From contig CP045205.1 of NCBI GenBank assembly GCA_009363175.1, positions 5,381,432 to 5,445,431 on the forward strand: DNA of 64,000 nt, written 5' to 3'. Below the pieces are notes generated by a model. That model saw nothing but the letters and a program-made list of their open reading frames with translations, did no database searches and was not told where the DNA came from. Within the stretch, counting starts at the first letter, position 1. Every line of letters starts with the position of its first letter. A program made the translations under genes and the position numbers. This document shows, one piece after another, positions 24,817 to 34,670 of the stretch. The stretch is from Citrobacter telavivensis. GTDB taxonomy: Bacteria > Pseudomonadota > Gammaproteobacteria > Enterobacterales > Enterobacteriaceae.

Positions 24817-26778
24817 CTACGCCTCATCCACCCAAATCCGCATCTCCCCTTCGCCGCGGTTGGCCCAGCTAAACCATGGGATAAACGTCAGCGTGTGATC
24901 CTGACGCGCACCGGGGGCGGTGTCGTAGTGCCACAGCGGCTGCTCGCCCTGCTGTTTTGGGCTTTGCCGGTATCCCTGCGCCTGAATCAGAACGTTATGC
25001 GCGAAAATACCTTTCCCTTCGATGGCGGTAAACGCGCTCTCTTTCGGCAGGCTCAGATTATGCAGTAACGCGCCGTTGTCGGCTTCTTCCAGACAGTACA
25101 CCAACGGCCCGCGTTGTAGCGCGACTTTACCCGCCACGTGGCGCACCTGCGGATTGCCGTAAACACGGCGTACCGGCATCGGCAGCGTTAACGTGAGGGT
25201 GTCGCCCGCTCCCCAGTCACGGCGGATATGCAGATAGCCCTTGCGTACCTCACCCTCGGCAGGCGAACCGTTGAGCAACACCTGTGGCTTGTCGCACCAG
25301 TCCGGCAGCCGCAGCGCCAGCGTATGCGCCACCGGCTGTGGGGAGTCGATACTTATCTCCACCCGTTCCTGCCAGGGGAAATTACCGCTAATTTTCAGGC
25401 CCAGCTCACCGCCATTGACCGGAACCGTTACGCGGTTGCCGATATACAGATTGATATAGAGCGCTTCCGGGCGCGGCGTATAAATATAGTGACCAATAGA
25501 GGTCAGCGTACGCGCGATATTCGGCGGGCAGCAGGCGCAGCCGAACCAGCGCTGACGAACAGGTTTGATGTGATCGTAAATATGGTTGAATTTCAGTACG
25601 TTTGGCTGCACTTCCAGCGGATTCACATAGAAGAAATGCTTACCGTCCAACGCCATGCCGCCCAACACAGTATTGTAGAGCGCGCGCTCCATCACGTCGG
25701 CGTACTGGCTGTCGGCTTCCATTTCCAGCATCCGACGCGCAAACATCATCAGGCCGATGGAGGCGCAGCTTTCGGCGTATACCGTATCGTTTGGCAGATC
25801 GTAGTCGCAACTGAACGCTTCACCACGTCCCTGCGAACCGATACCGCCGGTGATGTACAGCTGGCGCTGCGCCATGTTTTTCCACAGACGCAGGCAGATC
25901 TGGCGTTTTTCTTCGTCCTGACTTAAGCGCGCCAGATGTGCCACGCCGGTCATCAGGTAGACAAAACGCACCGCGTGACCGATGGCCGTCTGTTGATCCG
26001 CTAACGGTAAATGCGCCTGGCTGTAGTCCTTATCGTGCGTCATCCAGCCCGCGCCGTAAATCAGCCAGTGCGAAGTGCCACCGCGTTTTTCAAACTCAAT
26101 GTCGTAATAGTGCGGCTGCGTACCGCGCGCTTCGACAAAATAGCGCGACAGATTCAGATAGCGCGGCTCCTGTGTCACTTCATACAGCCGCATCAGCGCC
26201 AGCTCCACCTCCGGGTGGCCGGGATAACCGTGCAGCTTGTGCTCTTCTTTGCCGAACACGCTGTCGATATAGTCAGCAAAGCGGCACACCACGTTCAGCA
26301 GGCTACGCTTGCCGGTGGCCTGAAAGAAGGCGACGCCCGCTTCAATCATATGTCCGGCGCAGTAAAGCTCGTGGCATTCGGCCAGATTGCTCCAGCGCTT
26401 ATCCGGCGCTTTGGCGGTGAAATACGTATTCAGATAACCGTCTTCACACTGGGCGGCGGCAATCAGCTCGATCACCTCGTCGGCGGTTTTCTCAAGTTCC
26501 GCATCTGGCTTCTGGCACAGCGACCACGCCACCGCCTCCAGCCATTTCGCCACATCGCTGTCCTGGAACACCATGCCGTAAAACTCCCCCTGCTGCCGCC
26601 CGGCGGCGATACGGAAGTTTTCAATCGCATGGCTGGGTTCCGCTTCCGCAATACGATCGTTAAGCGCATCCCACTGATAAGGGATTACCACATCGCGCAC
26701 CAGTTGCTGGTACTGGCCGAAAAACGGATCGCTGACCTTAAGCCGGTGGAGATCCACTTCCATGATTTCAGGTTTCAT
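24817..26778 (-). CDS. GH127 family glycoside hydrolase (beta-L-arabinofuranosidase type)
   Basis: Protein of 653 aa with no signal peptide, hence cytoplasmic. The start at 26778 (MKPEIMEVDLHRL) follows TAGGAGC by 6-8 bp. The (alpha/alpha)6 barrel and family signatures match GH127. The zinc-thiolate active site known from Bifidobacterium HypBA1 is recognisable: Glu320 (RGEAFSC, acid/base), Glu336 and Cys338 (YAESCAS), and Cys416-Cys417 (CACCPPN, with the nucleophile Cys). Family members remove terminal beta-L-arabinofuranose, although some GH127 enzymes have other sugar specificities. It starts 10 bp after the transporter gene, one operon. Absent from this place in K-12. Confidence 0.87.
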   Translation of the reverse strand: MKPEIMEVDLHRLKVSDPFFGQYQQLVRDVVIPYQWDALNDRIAEAEPSHAIENFRIAAGRQQGEFYGMVFQDSDVAKWLEAVAWSLCQKPDAELEKTADEVIELIAAAQCEDGYLNTYFTAKAPDKRWSNLAECHELYCAGHMIEAGVAFFQATGKRSLLNVVCRFADYIDSVFGKEEHKLHGYPGHPEVELALMRLYEVTQEPRYLNLSRYFVEARGTQPHYYDIEFEKRGGTSHWLIYGAGWMTHDKDYSQAHLPLADQQTAIGHAVRFVYLMTGVAHLARLSQDEEKRQICLRLWKNMAQRQLYITGGIGSQGRGEAFSCDYDLPNDTVYAESCASIGLMMFARRMLEMEADSQYADVMERALYNTVLGGMALDGKHFFYVNPLEVQPNVLKFNHIYDHIKPVRQRWFGCACCPPNIARTLTSIGHYIYTPRPEALYINLYIGNRVTVPVNGGELGLKISGNFPWQERVEISIDSPQPVAHTLALRLPDWCDKPQVLLNGSPAEGEVRKGYLHIRRDWGAGDTLTLTLPMPVRRVYGNPQVRHVAGKVALQRGPLVYCLEEADNGALLHNLSLPKESAFTAIEGKGIFAHNVLIQAQGYRQSPKQQGEQPLWHYDTAPGARQDHTLTFIPWFSWANRGEGEMRIWVDEA

Positions 26779-26788
26779 TTTTTTGCTC

Positions 26789-28192
26789 CTACAGGGCCTG
26801 GGCGTGACGCTGGCGTAAATCACCGGAAATACGGGCCATCATCGGGTTATTGAGTTTACAGGCGCGGATAGACAGCGCCAGCAGCAGGTGGAACAGTGCG
26901 GGCAGCAGGCTTTCCATTGAGAAAATCCCCTGCAATGACGCGGGCGTCTGGTTTTCCGCCCCTGCCCTGTAAGCAACGGCAATAAACACCAGGCTGATAA
27001 TTCCGGCGCTGGAGGCCCATGCCAGCTTGATAAAGAACAGGTTGAAGGCAAAGTTCATGCCGGAGGAACGCACGCCGGTTTTCCACTCGCCGTAGTCGTC
27101 GGCAAAGGCCATCAGCGAAAAGTGCAGCGGTAGGGTAAAGCCAAGGATAATGCCGTTCCCGAGGATCACGACCAACCATAACGTCTGCCAGTCAGGACTG
27201 GCGGGCAGAAACCACATAATGACCGCAAGTAAAGCTAACACCAGGTTAGTGTGATAGTAGAGTTTGACCGTATCAATGCGGCGCGACAGCAGGTTAACCA
27301 TCACCGAACCGATAATGGAAGCGAACGTCACCATGGTAAAAAACAGCGAGGTGTAGGCGGTGCTGCCCTGCAACACGTAGGTGATGAAGTACATGTAGCC
27401 GCCGCCGCGAATATTAAACACGTTAATCAGTAGGAATGACATCAACAGCATCAGCAGTAACTGGTCGTTTTTGCGCAGGCCCGCCAGATGTTCGCGCAGG
27501 GAAAAGTGGCCCATCATGTTGAGCGACACCCGCTCACGTACCCAGAAGAAGCAGCACAGGAACATTACCACCGCGACGGCGCACAGTACGCCGACGCCAA
27601 GCTGGTAACCCTGCGCGGTGTTGCCATGGCCGAGCGTCTCCACCAGCCACGGCAGCCCGACGGAGACCAAAAAGCCCGCCACACCGCACAGCACAAAGCG
27701 CCAGGACTGGCAGGCAATGACTTCAGTGTGGCGCGTGGTCATGGTATTGATTAGCGCACAATAAGGAACGTTAATCGCGGTATAGCTCACCGAAAGCAAC
27801 AAATACGTGCCAAAGGCCCAGGCGATTTTGACCCCCGTTGATGCGTCCGGAACGGTAAAGGTCAGTACGCCGATAACGCCGATGGGCACGGCGATCCACA
27901 GTTGCCACGGGCGAAAACGCCCCCAGCGGCTGCGGGTACGGTCAGCAACCGCGCCCATAATCGGATCGGAAATAGCGTCGAAAACGCGCAGCACCAAAAA
28001 CAAGGTGCCAACCAGTGCGGGCGTCAGCCCGAAGACATCGGTGTAGAAAAAGGTCAAAAAGTTCATGATCAGGCAGGTGATCACCGTGCCACCCGCGTCG
28101 CCCAGCCCGTAGCCAATCTTTTCTCGGATCGACAATTTTTCGTCGGGATGACTTCCGGCAATATCCGTTTCCGTCAGTGATGTAGAGGTCAT
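26789..28192 (-). CDS. GPH-family sugar:cation symporter
   Basis: Protein of 467 aa with about 12 membrane helices of the glycoside-pentoside-hexuronide family (MelB/XynB/YicJ-like). Family marks are KIGYGLGDAGGTVITCLIMN near the start and DAISDPIMGAVADRTRSRWG with the conserved Asp pairs in helix 2. GRFRPW follows. GAGGAA ribosome binding site upstream of the ATG. It is the first gene of a two-gene operon with the GH127 enzyme, so it likely imports the arabinoside that enzyme splits; the substrate itself is an inference. Confidence 0.87.
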   Translation of the reverse strand: MTSTSLTETDIAGSHPDEKLSIREKIGYGLGDAGGTVITCLIMNFLTFFYTDVFGLTPALVGTLFLVLRVFDAISDPIMGAVADRTRSRWGRFRPWQLWIAVPIGVIGVLTFTVPDASTGVKIAWAFGTYLLLSVSYTAINVPYCALINTMTTRHTEVIACQSWRFVLCGVAGFLVSVGLPWLVETLGHGNTAQGYQLGVGVLCAVAVVMFLCCFFWVRERVSLNMMGHFSLREHLAGLRKNDQLLLMLLMSFLLINVFNIRGGGYMYFITYVLQGSTAYTSLFFTMVTFASIIGSVMVNLLSRRIDTVKLYYHTNLVLALLAVIMWFLPASPDWQTLWLVVILGNGIILGFTLPLHFSLMAFADDYGEWKTGVRSSGMNFAFNLFFIKLAWASSAGIISLVFIAVAYRAGAENQTPASLQGIFSMESLLPALFHLLLALSIRACKLNNPMMARISGDLRQRHAQAL

Positions 28193-28309
28193 AAAAAGGT
28201 TCCTCGTCTGAAGCAGATTTATCCCGATAAATTCGCAGGATTCCGGTTTTAATAAGAAAATTCAGATGTCATTTTGCCCGGAATTACCGTGCCAACAAGG
28301 CGATAAACA

Positions 28310-28338
28310 GGTATAAAAAGATGACGATTCCGACCTGC
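28310..28338 (-). promoter_or_regulatory. Candidate promoter of the transporter-GH127 operon
   Basis: On the minus strand GCAGGT (28338-28333) and TATACC (28315-28310) are 17 bp apart. The -35 is weak and abuts the AraC-type repeat pair, an arrangement typical of AraC-activated promoters. Confidence 0.45.
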
Positions 28339-28366
28339 CGGCAAAACTGTGAGGCCGATCGGCAAA
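28339..28366. promoter_or_regulatory. Direct repeats, likely AraC-type operator
   Basis: CGGCAAA occurs at 28339-28345 and again at 28360-28366, 21 bp from start to start, i.e. two turns on the same face of the helix. AraC itself binds half-sites with this spacing. The repeats sit between the divergent regulator and transporter genes, beside the predicted -35 of the transporter. Confidence 0.55.
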
Positions 28367-28439
28367 TATCAAATAACTTTTTATTAATCATATAGAAAGG
28401 TCATTTACGCCTAAAAAAAACGCGAGAAATTACATATCC

Positions 28440-29252
28440 ATGCTTGATTTATCCATAGCGCTTCCGATTAGGGTACAAAACGGCGGTTTGTTCATCTCGC
28501 GCGGCGTAGGCAGCCATCCGGCACGCAGGCTGGAATCCTGGGAGTTGATTTTTGTACAACAGGGGACGCTGACCATTAGAGAGAACGACGTCCAGTTTGA
28601 GGTTAAGGCCGGAGAAAGCTTGTTGCTGTGGCCTCAGCGCCGCCACGTCGGGATTGGGGATTTCCCGCCGGATCTCACATTTTACTGGGTGCATTTTGAC
28701 GTGCTGCCCGCGACAACAAATCCGACACAGTTACTCTCGTTACCGCAGCATATCAGCGTCAGCAGCCCACAGTACGTCATGTCGCTGTTTCGTCAGTTTT
28801 TAAGCGAACAGGAAAACAGGCGTCACGGCCCGGCACTGGAATTTATTTTGCTGTTGATTTTGCAGCAAATCGCCTCAGCGGCGGGGAGCGAAACCCACGG
28901 TGATAGCGCTGGCGTGGCGTTGGCCTATAAGGCGCGCAAGCAAATTCGCACCCAGTATCACCTGCCACTCTCCACATCGCAGCTTGCCCGGGAGTTGCAT
29001 TGCAACGCCGATTACCTGGGACGGGTTTACCGACGGATATTTCATATGACGATGACCGAAGCCATTCATCGACAGCGCGTCAGTGCCGCAGAAAAACTGT
29101 TAATTAGCGATTCGCTGGCACTCAGCGAAGTGTCGGAAAAGTGTGGATTTAATGACGTTGGATATTTTCGGCAGATTTTTCGCAAGCATACTGGCCTGAC
29201 GCCAGCCGCATGGAAACGGCGATATTGTAAGGAACATATCAATTCAGACTGA
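28440..29252 (+). CDS. AraC-family transcriptional regulator
   Basis: Protein of 270 aa. Residues 20-100 form an AraC-type cupin sugar-binding domain (WELIFVQQGTLTIRENDVQF, FEVKAGESLLLWPQRRH, FYWVHFDVLP). The last 100 residues hold the double HTH (LARELHCNADYLGRVYRRIF, then VSEKCGFNDVGYFRQIFRKH and TGLTPAAWKRRY). It is divergent from the GPH transporter-GH127 operon and is the probable sugar-responsive activator of it. The ribosome binding site is weak, so the start is less certain than the frame. Confidence 0.9.
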   Translation: MLDLSIALPIRVQNGGLFISRGVGSHPARRLESWELIFVQQGTLTIRENDVQFEVKAGESLLLWPQRRHVGIGDFPPDLTFYWVHFDVLPATTNPTQLLSLPQHISVSSPQYVMSLFRQFLSEQENRRHGPALEFILLLILQQIASAAGSETHGDSAGVALAYKARKQIRTQYHLPLSTSQLARELHCNADYLGRVYRRIFHMTMTEAIHRQRVSAAEKLLISDSLALSEVSEKCGFNDVGYFRQIFRKHTGLTPAAWKRRYCKEHINSD

Positions 29253-29261
29253 AACAAGCGC

Positions 29262-29296
29262 TGGCCGGATGGGGCGTTTTGCCGCCATCCGGAAAA
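29262..29296. repeat. REP-like inverted repeat
   Basis: GGCCGGATGGGGCG and GCCGCCATCCGG flank a short loop between the convergent AraC-type regulator and tldD. The arms are the REP core CCGGATGG. It may also act as a transcription end for both sides. Confidence 0.65.
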
Positions 29297-29301
29297 TAGG
29301 G

Positions 29302-30747
29302 CTACGCAGTACCGCCGACGGTCAGGTTATCCACCTTCAGCGTCGGTTGACCCACACCAACCGGCAGGCTCTGGCCTTCTTTGCCACAGACGCCGACGCC
29401 GTTATCCAGCTTCAGGTCGTTTCCGACCATCGAAATCTGCTGCATCGCTTCGATACCCGAACCAATCAGCGTGGCTCCTTTCACCGGTTTCGTTACTTTG
29501 CCATTCTCAATCAGATAAGCCTCTGAGGTAGAGAAGACAAACTTACCGGAGGTGATATCCACCTGACCGCCGCCAAAGTTTGGCGCATAGATCCCGTACT
29601 CTACGGACTCAATGATCTCCTGCGGCGTGGATTTGCCCGGCAGCATATAGGTGTTGGTCATGCGCGGCATCGGCAAATGCGCGTAAGACTCGCGGCGACC
29701 GTTCCCGGTCGGCGCCACGCCCATCAGTCGCGCATTCAGTTTGTCCTGCATGTAACCTTTCAGAATGCCGTTTTCGATCAATACGTTGTACTGACCCGGC
29801 GTCCCTTCGTCGTCAATAGCCACGGACCCCCGGCGATCCGCCATCGTGCCATCGTCCACCACGGTACACAGCTCAGAAGCCACCAGTTCACCCATATGAC
29901 CGCTGAATACGGATGTGCCGCGACGGTTAAAGTCTCCTTCCAGACCATGCCCCACTGCTTCATGCAGCAGCACACCCGGCCAGCCGGCACCCAATACGAC
30001 AGGCAGTGTCCCGGCGGGTGCCGCGACCGCAGACAGGTTCACCAGCGCCATACGCACGGCCTCTTTCGCCCATACGTCGGCGCGGACGTCGCCGTCCAGA
30101 TCCGCGAGGAAATAATCATAACCAAAGCGCCCGCCGCCACCGCTGGCACCGCGCTCACGTTTACCGTCTTCTTCCACCTGCACGCTGACCGACAGACGCA
30201 CCAGCGGACGCACATCGGCGGCCAGCGTCCCGTCGGTGGCAGCAACCAGGATCAATTCATACACGCCGGTCAGGCTCGCCGACACTTCCTGCACGCGTTT
30301 ATCCGCTTCGCGGGCGACTTTATCGACGCGGCGCAGGATATCGAGTTTCTCTTCACGGCTCATGCTTTGCAGCGGATCGACAGAGGTGTACAGCGCCGGA
30401 TACTCCACGGCACCGAGGGTCTTCACTTTCCCGTCGCCATTGTCTCGCACGATGGTACGCGCGGCGCGCGCGCTCTGTTCCAGCGCCTGCAGGCTAATCT
30501 GGTCAGCATAGGCAAATCCGGTTTTTTCACCGCTCACTGCGCGAACGCCAACGCCCTGATCGATATTGTAAGAACCATCTTTAATGATGCGGTCTTCTAA
30601 AACCCAGGATTCGTGATAGCTCGACTGAAAATAGAGATCGCCGTAATCGAGACGACGTTCGGCCAGTTGGCCCAGAATGGCAAACAAATCCTGATGTTTC
30701 AGGCCGTTCGCCGCTAGCAATTGTTCACTTACCAGGTTCAGACTCAT
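29302..30747 (-). CDS. tldD: TldD metalloprotease subunit
   Basis: TldD (481 aa, K-12 length) pairs with TldE (PmbA, encoded elsewhere) to form a zinc protease that degrades unfolded peptides, matures microcin B17 and degrades the CcdA antitoxin. The metal site HEAVGHGLEGDFNRRGTSVF (HExxxH) is near residue 262, with the later Cys ligand in the C-terminal NGVGVCGKEGQS segment. It is the last gene of the long minus-strand row starting at mreB. Confidence 0.96.
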   Translation of the reverse strand: MSLNLVSEQLLAANGLKHQDLFAILGQLAERRLDYGDLYFQSSYHESWVLEDRIIKDGSYNIDQGVGVRAVSGEKTGFAYADQISLQALEQSARAARTIVRDNGDGKVKTLGAVEYPALYTSVDPLQSMSREEKLDILRRVDKVAREADKRVQEVSASLTGVYELILVAATDGTLAADVRPLVRLSVSVQVEEDGKRERGASGGGGRFGYDYFLADLDGDVRADVWAKEAVRMALVNLSAVAAPAGTLPVVLGAGWPGVLLHEAVGHGLEGDFNRRGTSVFSGHMGELVASELCTVVDDGTMADRRGSVAIDDEGTPGQYNVLIENGILKGYMQDKLNARLMGVAPTGNGRRESYAHLPMPRMTNTYMLPGKSTPQEIIESVEYGIYAPNFGGGQVDITSGKFVFSTSEAYLIENGKVTKPVKGATLIGSGIEAMQQISMVGNDLKLDNGVGVCGKEGQSLPVGVGQPTLKVDNLTVGGTA

Positions 30748-30823
30748 CGTTATTGCTACTCGTTAGTGACTGCGATAGAGGATCTATGTACTGAGAGTGG
30801 GGCAATTCCTTGCCCTCGTCAAA

Positions 30824-33800
30824 TCATTGCGAATTTTCTTTCCGCGGCTGGCGCAGGACTTCGTTGATCTGCGGTTTGTCGAGCGGACCGGTGATCCGAT
30901 AGCGCAGAATCGAGACTTTACTCCACAGCGGTCCAAGCACTTTACTGGCGGCAAAGACCGCCGCGCCAACGATCGGGTTCACCGCAAACGCGGCTGCCAC
31001 CCCCACCGTGGCGGAGATTTCCGGAGCCACCACCGCTTCAACATCCAGTTCGCGGCGCACCAGGTTGACCGATCCTTTCATGGCGATATCCGCTTCCAGT
31101 CCGTCCACCAGCGTGTCGTCCGTATGCAATATGCCGTCTTTGATCCAGGCGGTACTGCGAATGGAGTCGAAGTAAAATCCTTCGTTGAAGGTATCGCTAA
31201 AATCAAAGCGTAGTTTGCGCAGCAGTGCGTCAAAGCTCAGCAGGCGCAGCAACTGCCCCGCGTGCCCGGTGCTTAATTCGGTGATATCCCCTTTGCCCAA
31301 GCGGGTGCGGATAATGCCGTTCAGCGAGGCTTCTTCCGGCTTCCACGGCGGGTTGCGCCAGTGCAGATCGTAATCAACGTTAAACGACGCGTTGCGAATG
31401 GGGGTGGAGACGCCAAAGAATCCTGCCGCCGCATCAATCTTATTACCCCGCAGCTTCCCTTTTAAAGAGGTGCGTTCACTGCCGGGGGTGTTTACCCACT
31501 GTCCATCCGCCGTCAGTCGGGTGAAGCCGGTATCCAGCAGGCCGTTACTCAGGTTCAGGGTGTCGCCCTGAATGGCTACATCCGCATCGATACGTCCGTA
31601 CTTCTGTCCCCACATCCAGCACTCTTCACAGCGCAACTGCACGTCAGGCCAGCCGCGGAAACTAAAGCGTTCTACGGATGCAAATGGCGAAGCTGGTGCG
31701 TCGCTTTTATCCGTTGTGGCTACGGTGGGGTTGTAATAAAGGTATTTGATAAAAGCCTGCCACGGCGCGTTATTGCGCATTGCCAGCGTGGCATTGATCT
31801 CACGCCCCTGTGCCTCGACTTTAGTGCCATTCGGCGCCGGTTCAGAAACGATACTCAGGTTGTTCCACTGCTGTCCTCCCAGCGTTAACGCAGGCGTACG
31901 CAACGTGACATGTTGTGGGAAATTCGCGTTGGCCCCAACGTTATCGACCGCGCCTTTCTGGAACAGGGCCAGCCATTGCGCACCATCCATCGATGGCAGA
32001 TTCAGCTCAATACCTTCCCGTTCAGGCAAAGGCGGTGCCGTCTGGCTTTCTGCCGTCCAGATTGCACGATCCAACGTCAGTTTCTGATTCAGCAACCAGC
32101 GGCTGTTAAAATGATTTTCCTGCCCGGCGCTACCGGTCAGCGTAAAGCTGCGCAGATCGCCGGTTGCTTTGATTTTAACGGGTAACGCCGCGCCAGCCTC
32201 TTTATCCAGCGGAGAAGGTAAGTGACTACTTACATTCCTGAGATCGCCGTTCAGTTCAATGTTATACGTCGTGCCGGAATGATACGGCAGGTCAATCCCC
32301 ACCTTACCGTTCCACGCCATGCTGCCGCCGAGCGCCTCATTAACCTGCGAAGGCAACACACCGGTGCGAGCGGGCTGCCAGTTGCCGTTGAGATTCACCG
32401 CGACCTGATAGGCTTTCGCGCCCTCTGTGGTTGTAAAATCAACGTTCAGCGGCTGATTGAACCAATTCGCCGTCATCGGCTCGCTTTTCAGGTTGCCATT
32501 GATAAAACTGAATTTGCCGCTGAGGTTTTTCAGGGTGCTGTCGAGCGGTTTGATGAACAGGCTGTTATCGCGCAGCGACACATCGCCCTTTGCGGTAACC
32601 ATTTCGCCGTCCAGCGGGATATCCAGATGTAAGCGAGCATTCACATCGCCATCGATCTGCAACTGCTCAAGCGTGGCGCCCAGCGACGTCTTCAACGGCG
32701 TGTCGTCAAAATACGGTCCTACCGCTTTGCCTGGCCCCTGAATATCGGCGTCAATCAGCAACTTTTCTTTGGCGTAGTCCGGGATAATAGCCGTCAGGTT
32801 CGTGGCCTTCACGCCGCCTAAATTGACGCCATCGGTTTTCATCCACAGGCCGTCGTTGAGAAAATCCAGTTCGATACTCAGATCGGTCAGTGCAGGCCAG
32901 TCCGGCTGGAAGGCAAATTTCGCATTGCGCAGCGGGACCAGCACTTCAAACTGGCCTTCATTGTGCTTGTACGGGAACAAATGCGGATTCCCGCCGTACA
33001 CCAGCGTCGCATTATCCGCTTCTCCGCCCTGAATCGCGCCGCTGAGATAGTCCACCAGCGCCTTGCCCATCAGATTCTCCGGGAAGTAACGCCAGGCCTG
33101 AGAGCCGTCGTCAGTGCTGATGCCAGCCAGAATCCCCAGCCAGGGGTCATCGCCTGCCGGTTGCAGATAGCGGAAACCGCCGCGCGCATGAACCGCTTTC
33201 GCCTTCACGTCGATGTTGCGCCCGTCCAGTTGAAAGCCTTTGTCATTCTTCAGCCAGTTCAGCGTGGCAACACCGTCTTCAATTTCTAATGGCGCGCGAA
33301 AGACCGTTTCGTAGGGCATTTTTGCCTGTTTCATCGACGCGGTCAGCGCGCCGTTTTCCACGCTCCCGGAGAGCGTTCCGGAGAAATGCTCTCCCCCAGG
33401 CAACAGCTTCCACTGCTTCCATGCCAGATCGCGCCATGACGCCTGAAAACGGGTCTTTTCCGTGGCCTGGAGTGGGATATCCAGCGCCAGGGTATCGATA
33501 TTTCCACTCGGTTGAGTGGCAAGCCAGATATCACCCAGCGCGGGCGAAAGCTTCGACACCATCGGGCGCAGCCCCTCAAGCCCGGTCAACTCCAGATGGC
33601 TGGCGCGAATGCGCAGTTCGTCACTGCGTTTGCTGTCCACGCCGCCGACTTCCTGTTCAGGGATCCAGGCAAGCTGTAGCGCACCGCGCGGCCATGCCTT
33701 GCCGTCCATCGTGATGCGGGTATCAGGAATAGAAAACTGCCAGCCGGGCTGTTCACGGCTGATATGTGCCGTCAGGTTGTCCACAGAGAGCGTATGGGAG

Positions 33801-34624
33801 TGATTGTCGCCTTTCCAGCTCGCTCCGCCTTGTTTCAGCCAGACATCGCCACCGGCGATTTCACCTTTGCTGATGGTCATCCAGCCTTCAAGACTGAAGC
33901 GCGCGGTCTCCAGCGCCACGTTATCCTGCATCCACTTGCCCAGCCACGGCTTCACGTCGATGTCGTCAGCCTGCAGCCAGACCCGACCATTATTCAGCAG
34001 ACCGTCGTCATCACGCAGATCCATGCGCACCTGCATGATGCCGTGCTGGCCGGTCAGACTGGAGAGGCTCACCTGTCCTTCCGCGCGGTGGCGGTTTTTA
34101 CCGTTAACCCAGGTGAGTTGCGGAATCGCCAGTTCGGCGCGCTGGCCGGAGAGCGTCAGAAAGCTGATTTGGCTGTCGCGGAGATCGAAGTGATCGAACT
34201 GGCGCAGGAAAAGATCGTTGATTCGGCTGGCTTCCAGCCCGTCACCGCTTTCGCTGCGCTCAATCGGCGTGTTGGTACGGAAGTTCAGTTGCCAGAAGGT
34301 GAGATCGCGAAACTGCCAGCGCATGTGCAGCAAACTCTGCCAGACATCCAGCGCCAGGGTAACGCGTTTAACCGAGAATTCACCGCCGTCTTTCAGTTCC
34401 GCGTGGATATCACGCGCTTCGAGGGTGGGACCGAAATTTTGCCAGTTGGCAGAGATCTGGCTGGCTTTGACCGGCAGTCCCGTTGCAGACTCAATTTTGC
34501 TGAGGATCGTCGGACGCCAGCTGTCGAGATGCGGTAATGCCAGGCGCAAACCACTGACCAGCAGCGCTACGACAACAACGAGCGCGGCTCCAGTGAGCAA
34601 TAATATCCCCGGCAATCGCCTCAC
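30824..34624 (-). CDS. yhdP: AsmA-like intermembrane phospholipid transporter YhdP
   Basis: A 1266-aa protein, same length as in K-12, starting at GTG (34624). One membrane helix at the N-terminus (LLLTGAALVVVVALLVSGL) anchors it in the inner membrane. The rest is a long repetitive beta-rich AsmA/VPS13-like body with the DUF3971 and AsmA-2 regions. It ends in a conserved C-terminus (ISATVGVAAAFAVNPIVGAA, then GPLDKPQINEVLRQPRKE). YhdP, with TamB and YdbH, moves phospholipid to the outer membrane and affects barrier function. Confidence 0.95.
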   Translation of the reverse strand: MRRLPGILLLTGAALVVVVALLVSGLRLALPHLDSWRPTILSKIESATGLPVKASQISANWQNFGPTLEARDIHAELKDGGEFSVKRVTLALDVWQSLLHMRWQFRDLTFWQLNFRTNTPIERSESGDGLEASRINDLFLRQFDHFDLRDSQISFLTLSGQRAELAIPQLTWVNGKNRHRAEGQVSLSSLTGQHGIMQVRMDLRDDDGLLNNGRVWLQADDIDVKPWLGKWMQDNVALETARFSLEGWMTISKGEIAGGDVWLKQGGASWKGDNHSHTLSVDNLTAHISREQPGWQFSIPDTRITMDGKAWPRGALQLAWIPEQEVGGVDSKRSDELRIRASHLELTGLEGLRPMVSKLSPALGDIWLATQPSGNIDTLALDIPLQATEKTRFQASWRDLAWKQWKLLPGGEHFSGTLSGSVENGALTASMKQAKMPYETVFRAPLEIEDGVATLNWLKNDKGFQLDGRNIDVKAKAVHARGGFRYLQPAGDDPWLGILAGISTDDGSQAWRYFPENLMGKALVDYLSGAIQGGEADNATLVYGGNPHLFPYKHNEGQFEVLVPLRNAKFAFQPDWPALTDLSIELDFLNDGLWMKTDGVNLGGVKATNLTAIIPDYAKEKLLIDADIQGPGKAVGPYFDDTPLKTSLGATLEQLQIDGDVNARLHLDIPLDGEMVTAKGDVSLRDNSLFIKPLDSTLKNLSGKFSFINGNLKSEPMTANWFNQPLNVDFTTTEGAKAYQVAVNLNGNWQPARTGVLPSQVNEALGGSMAWNGKVGIDLPYHSGTTYNIELNGDLRNVSSHLPSPLDKEAGAALPVKIKATGDLRSFTLTGSAGQENHFNSRWLLNQKLTLDRAIWTAESQTAPPLPEREGIELNLPSMDGAQWLALFQKGAVDNVGANANFPQHVTLRTPALTLGGQQWNNLSIVSEPAPNGTKVEAQGREINATLAMRNNAPWQAFIKYLYYNPTVATTDKSDAPASPFASVERFSFRGWPDVQLRCEECWMWGQKYGRIDADVAIQGDTLNLSNGLLDTGFTRLTADGQWVNTPGSERTSLKGKLRGNKIDAAAGFFGVSTPIRNASFNVDYDLHWRNPPWKPEEASLNGIIRTRLGKGDITELSTGHAGQLLRLLSFDALLRKLRFDFSDTFNEGFYFDSIRSTAWIKDGILHTDDTLVDGLEADIAMKGSVNLVRRELDVEAVVAPEISATVGVAAAFAVNPIVGAAVFAASKVLGPLWSKVSILRYRITGPLDKPQINEVLRQPRKENSQ

Positions 34625-34670
34625 GCGTCTCTCCTTGTCTGCCTAAAAATGTGACTCACAAACCCACTTC

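Noticed and set aside
29677..30600. 307-codon plus-strand open frame opposite tldD
   Set aside because: Antisense to the intact TldD frame with low-complexity Arg/His content and no recognisable domain.
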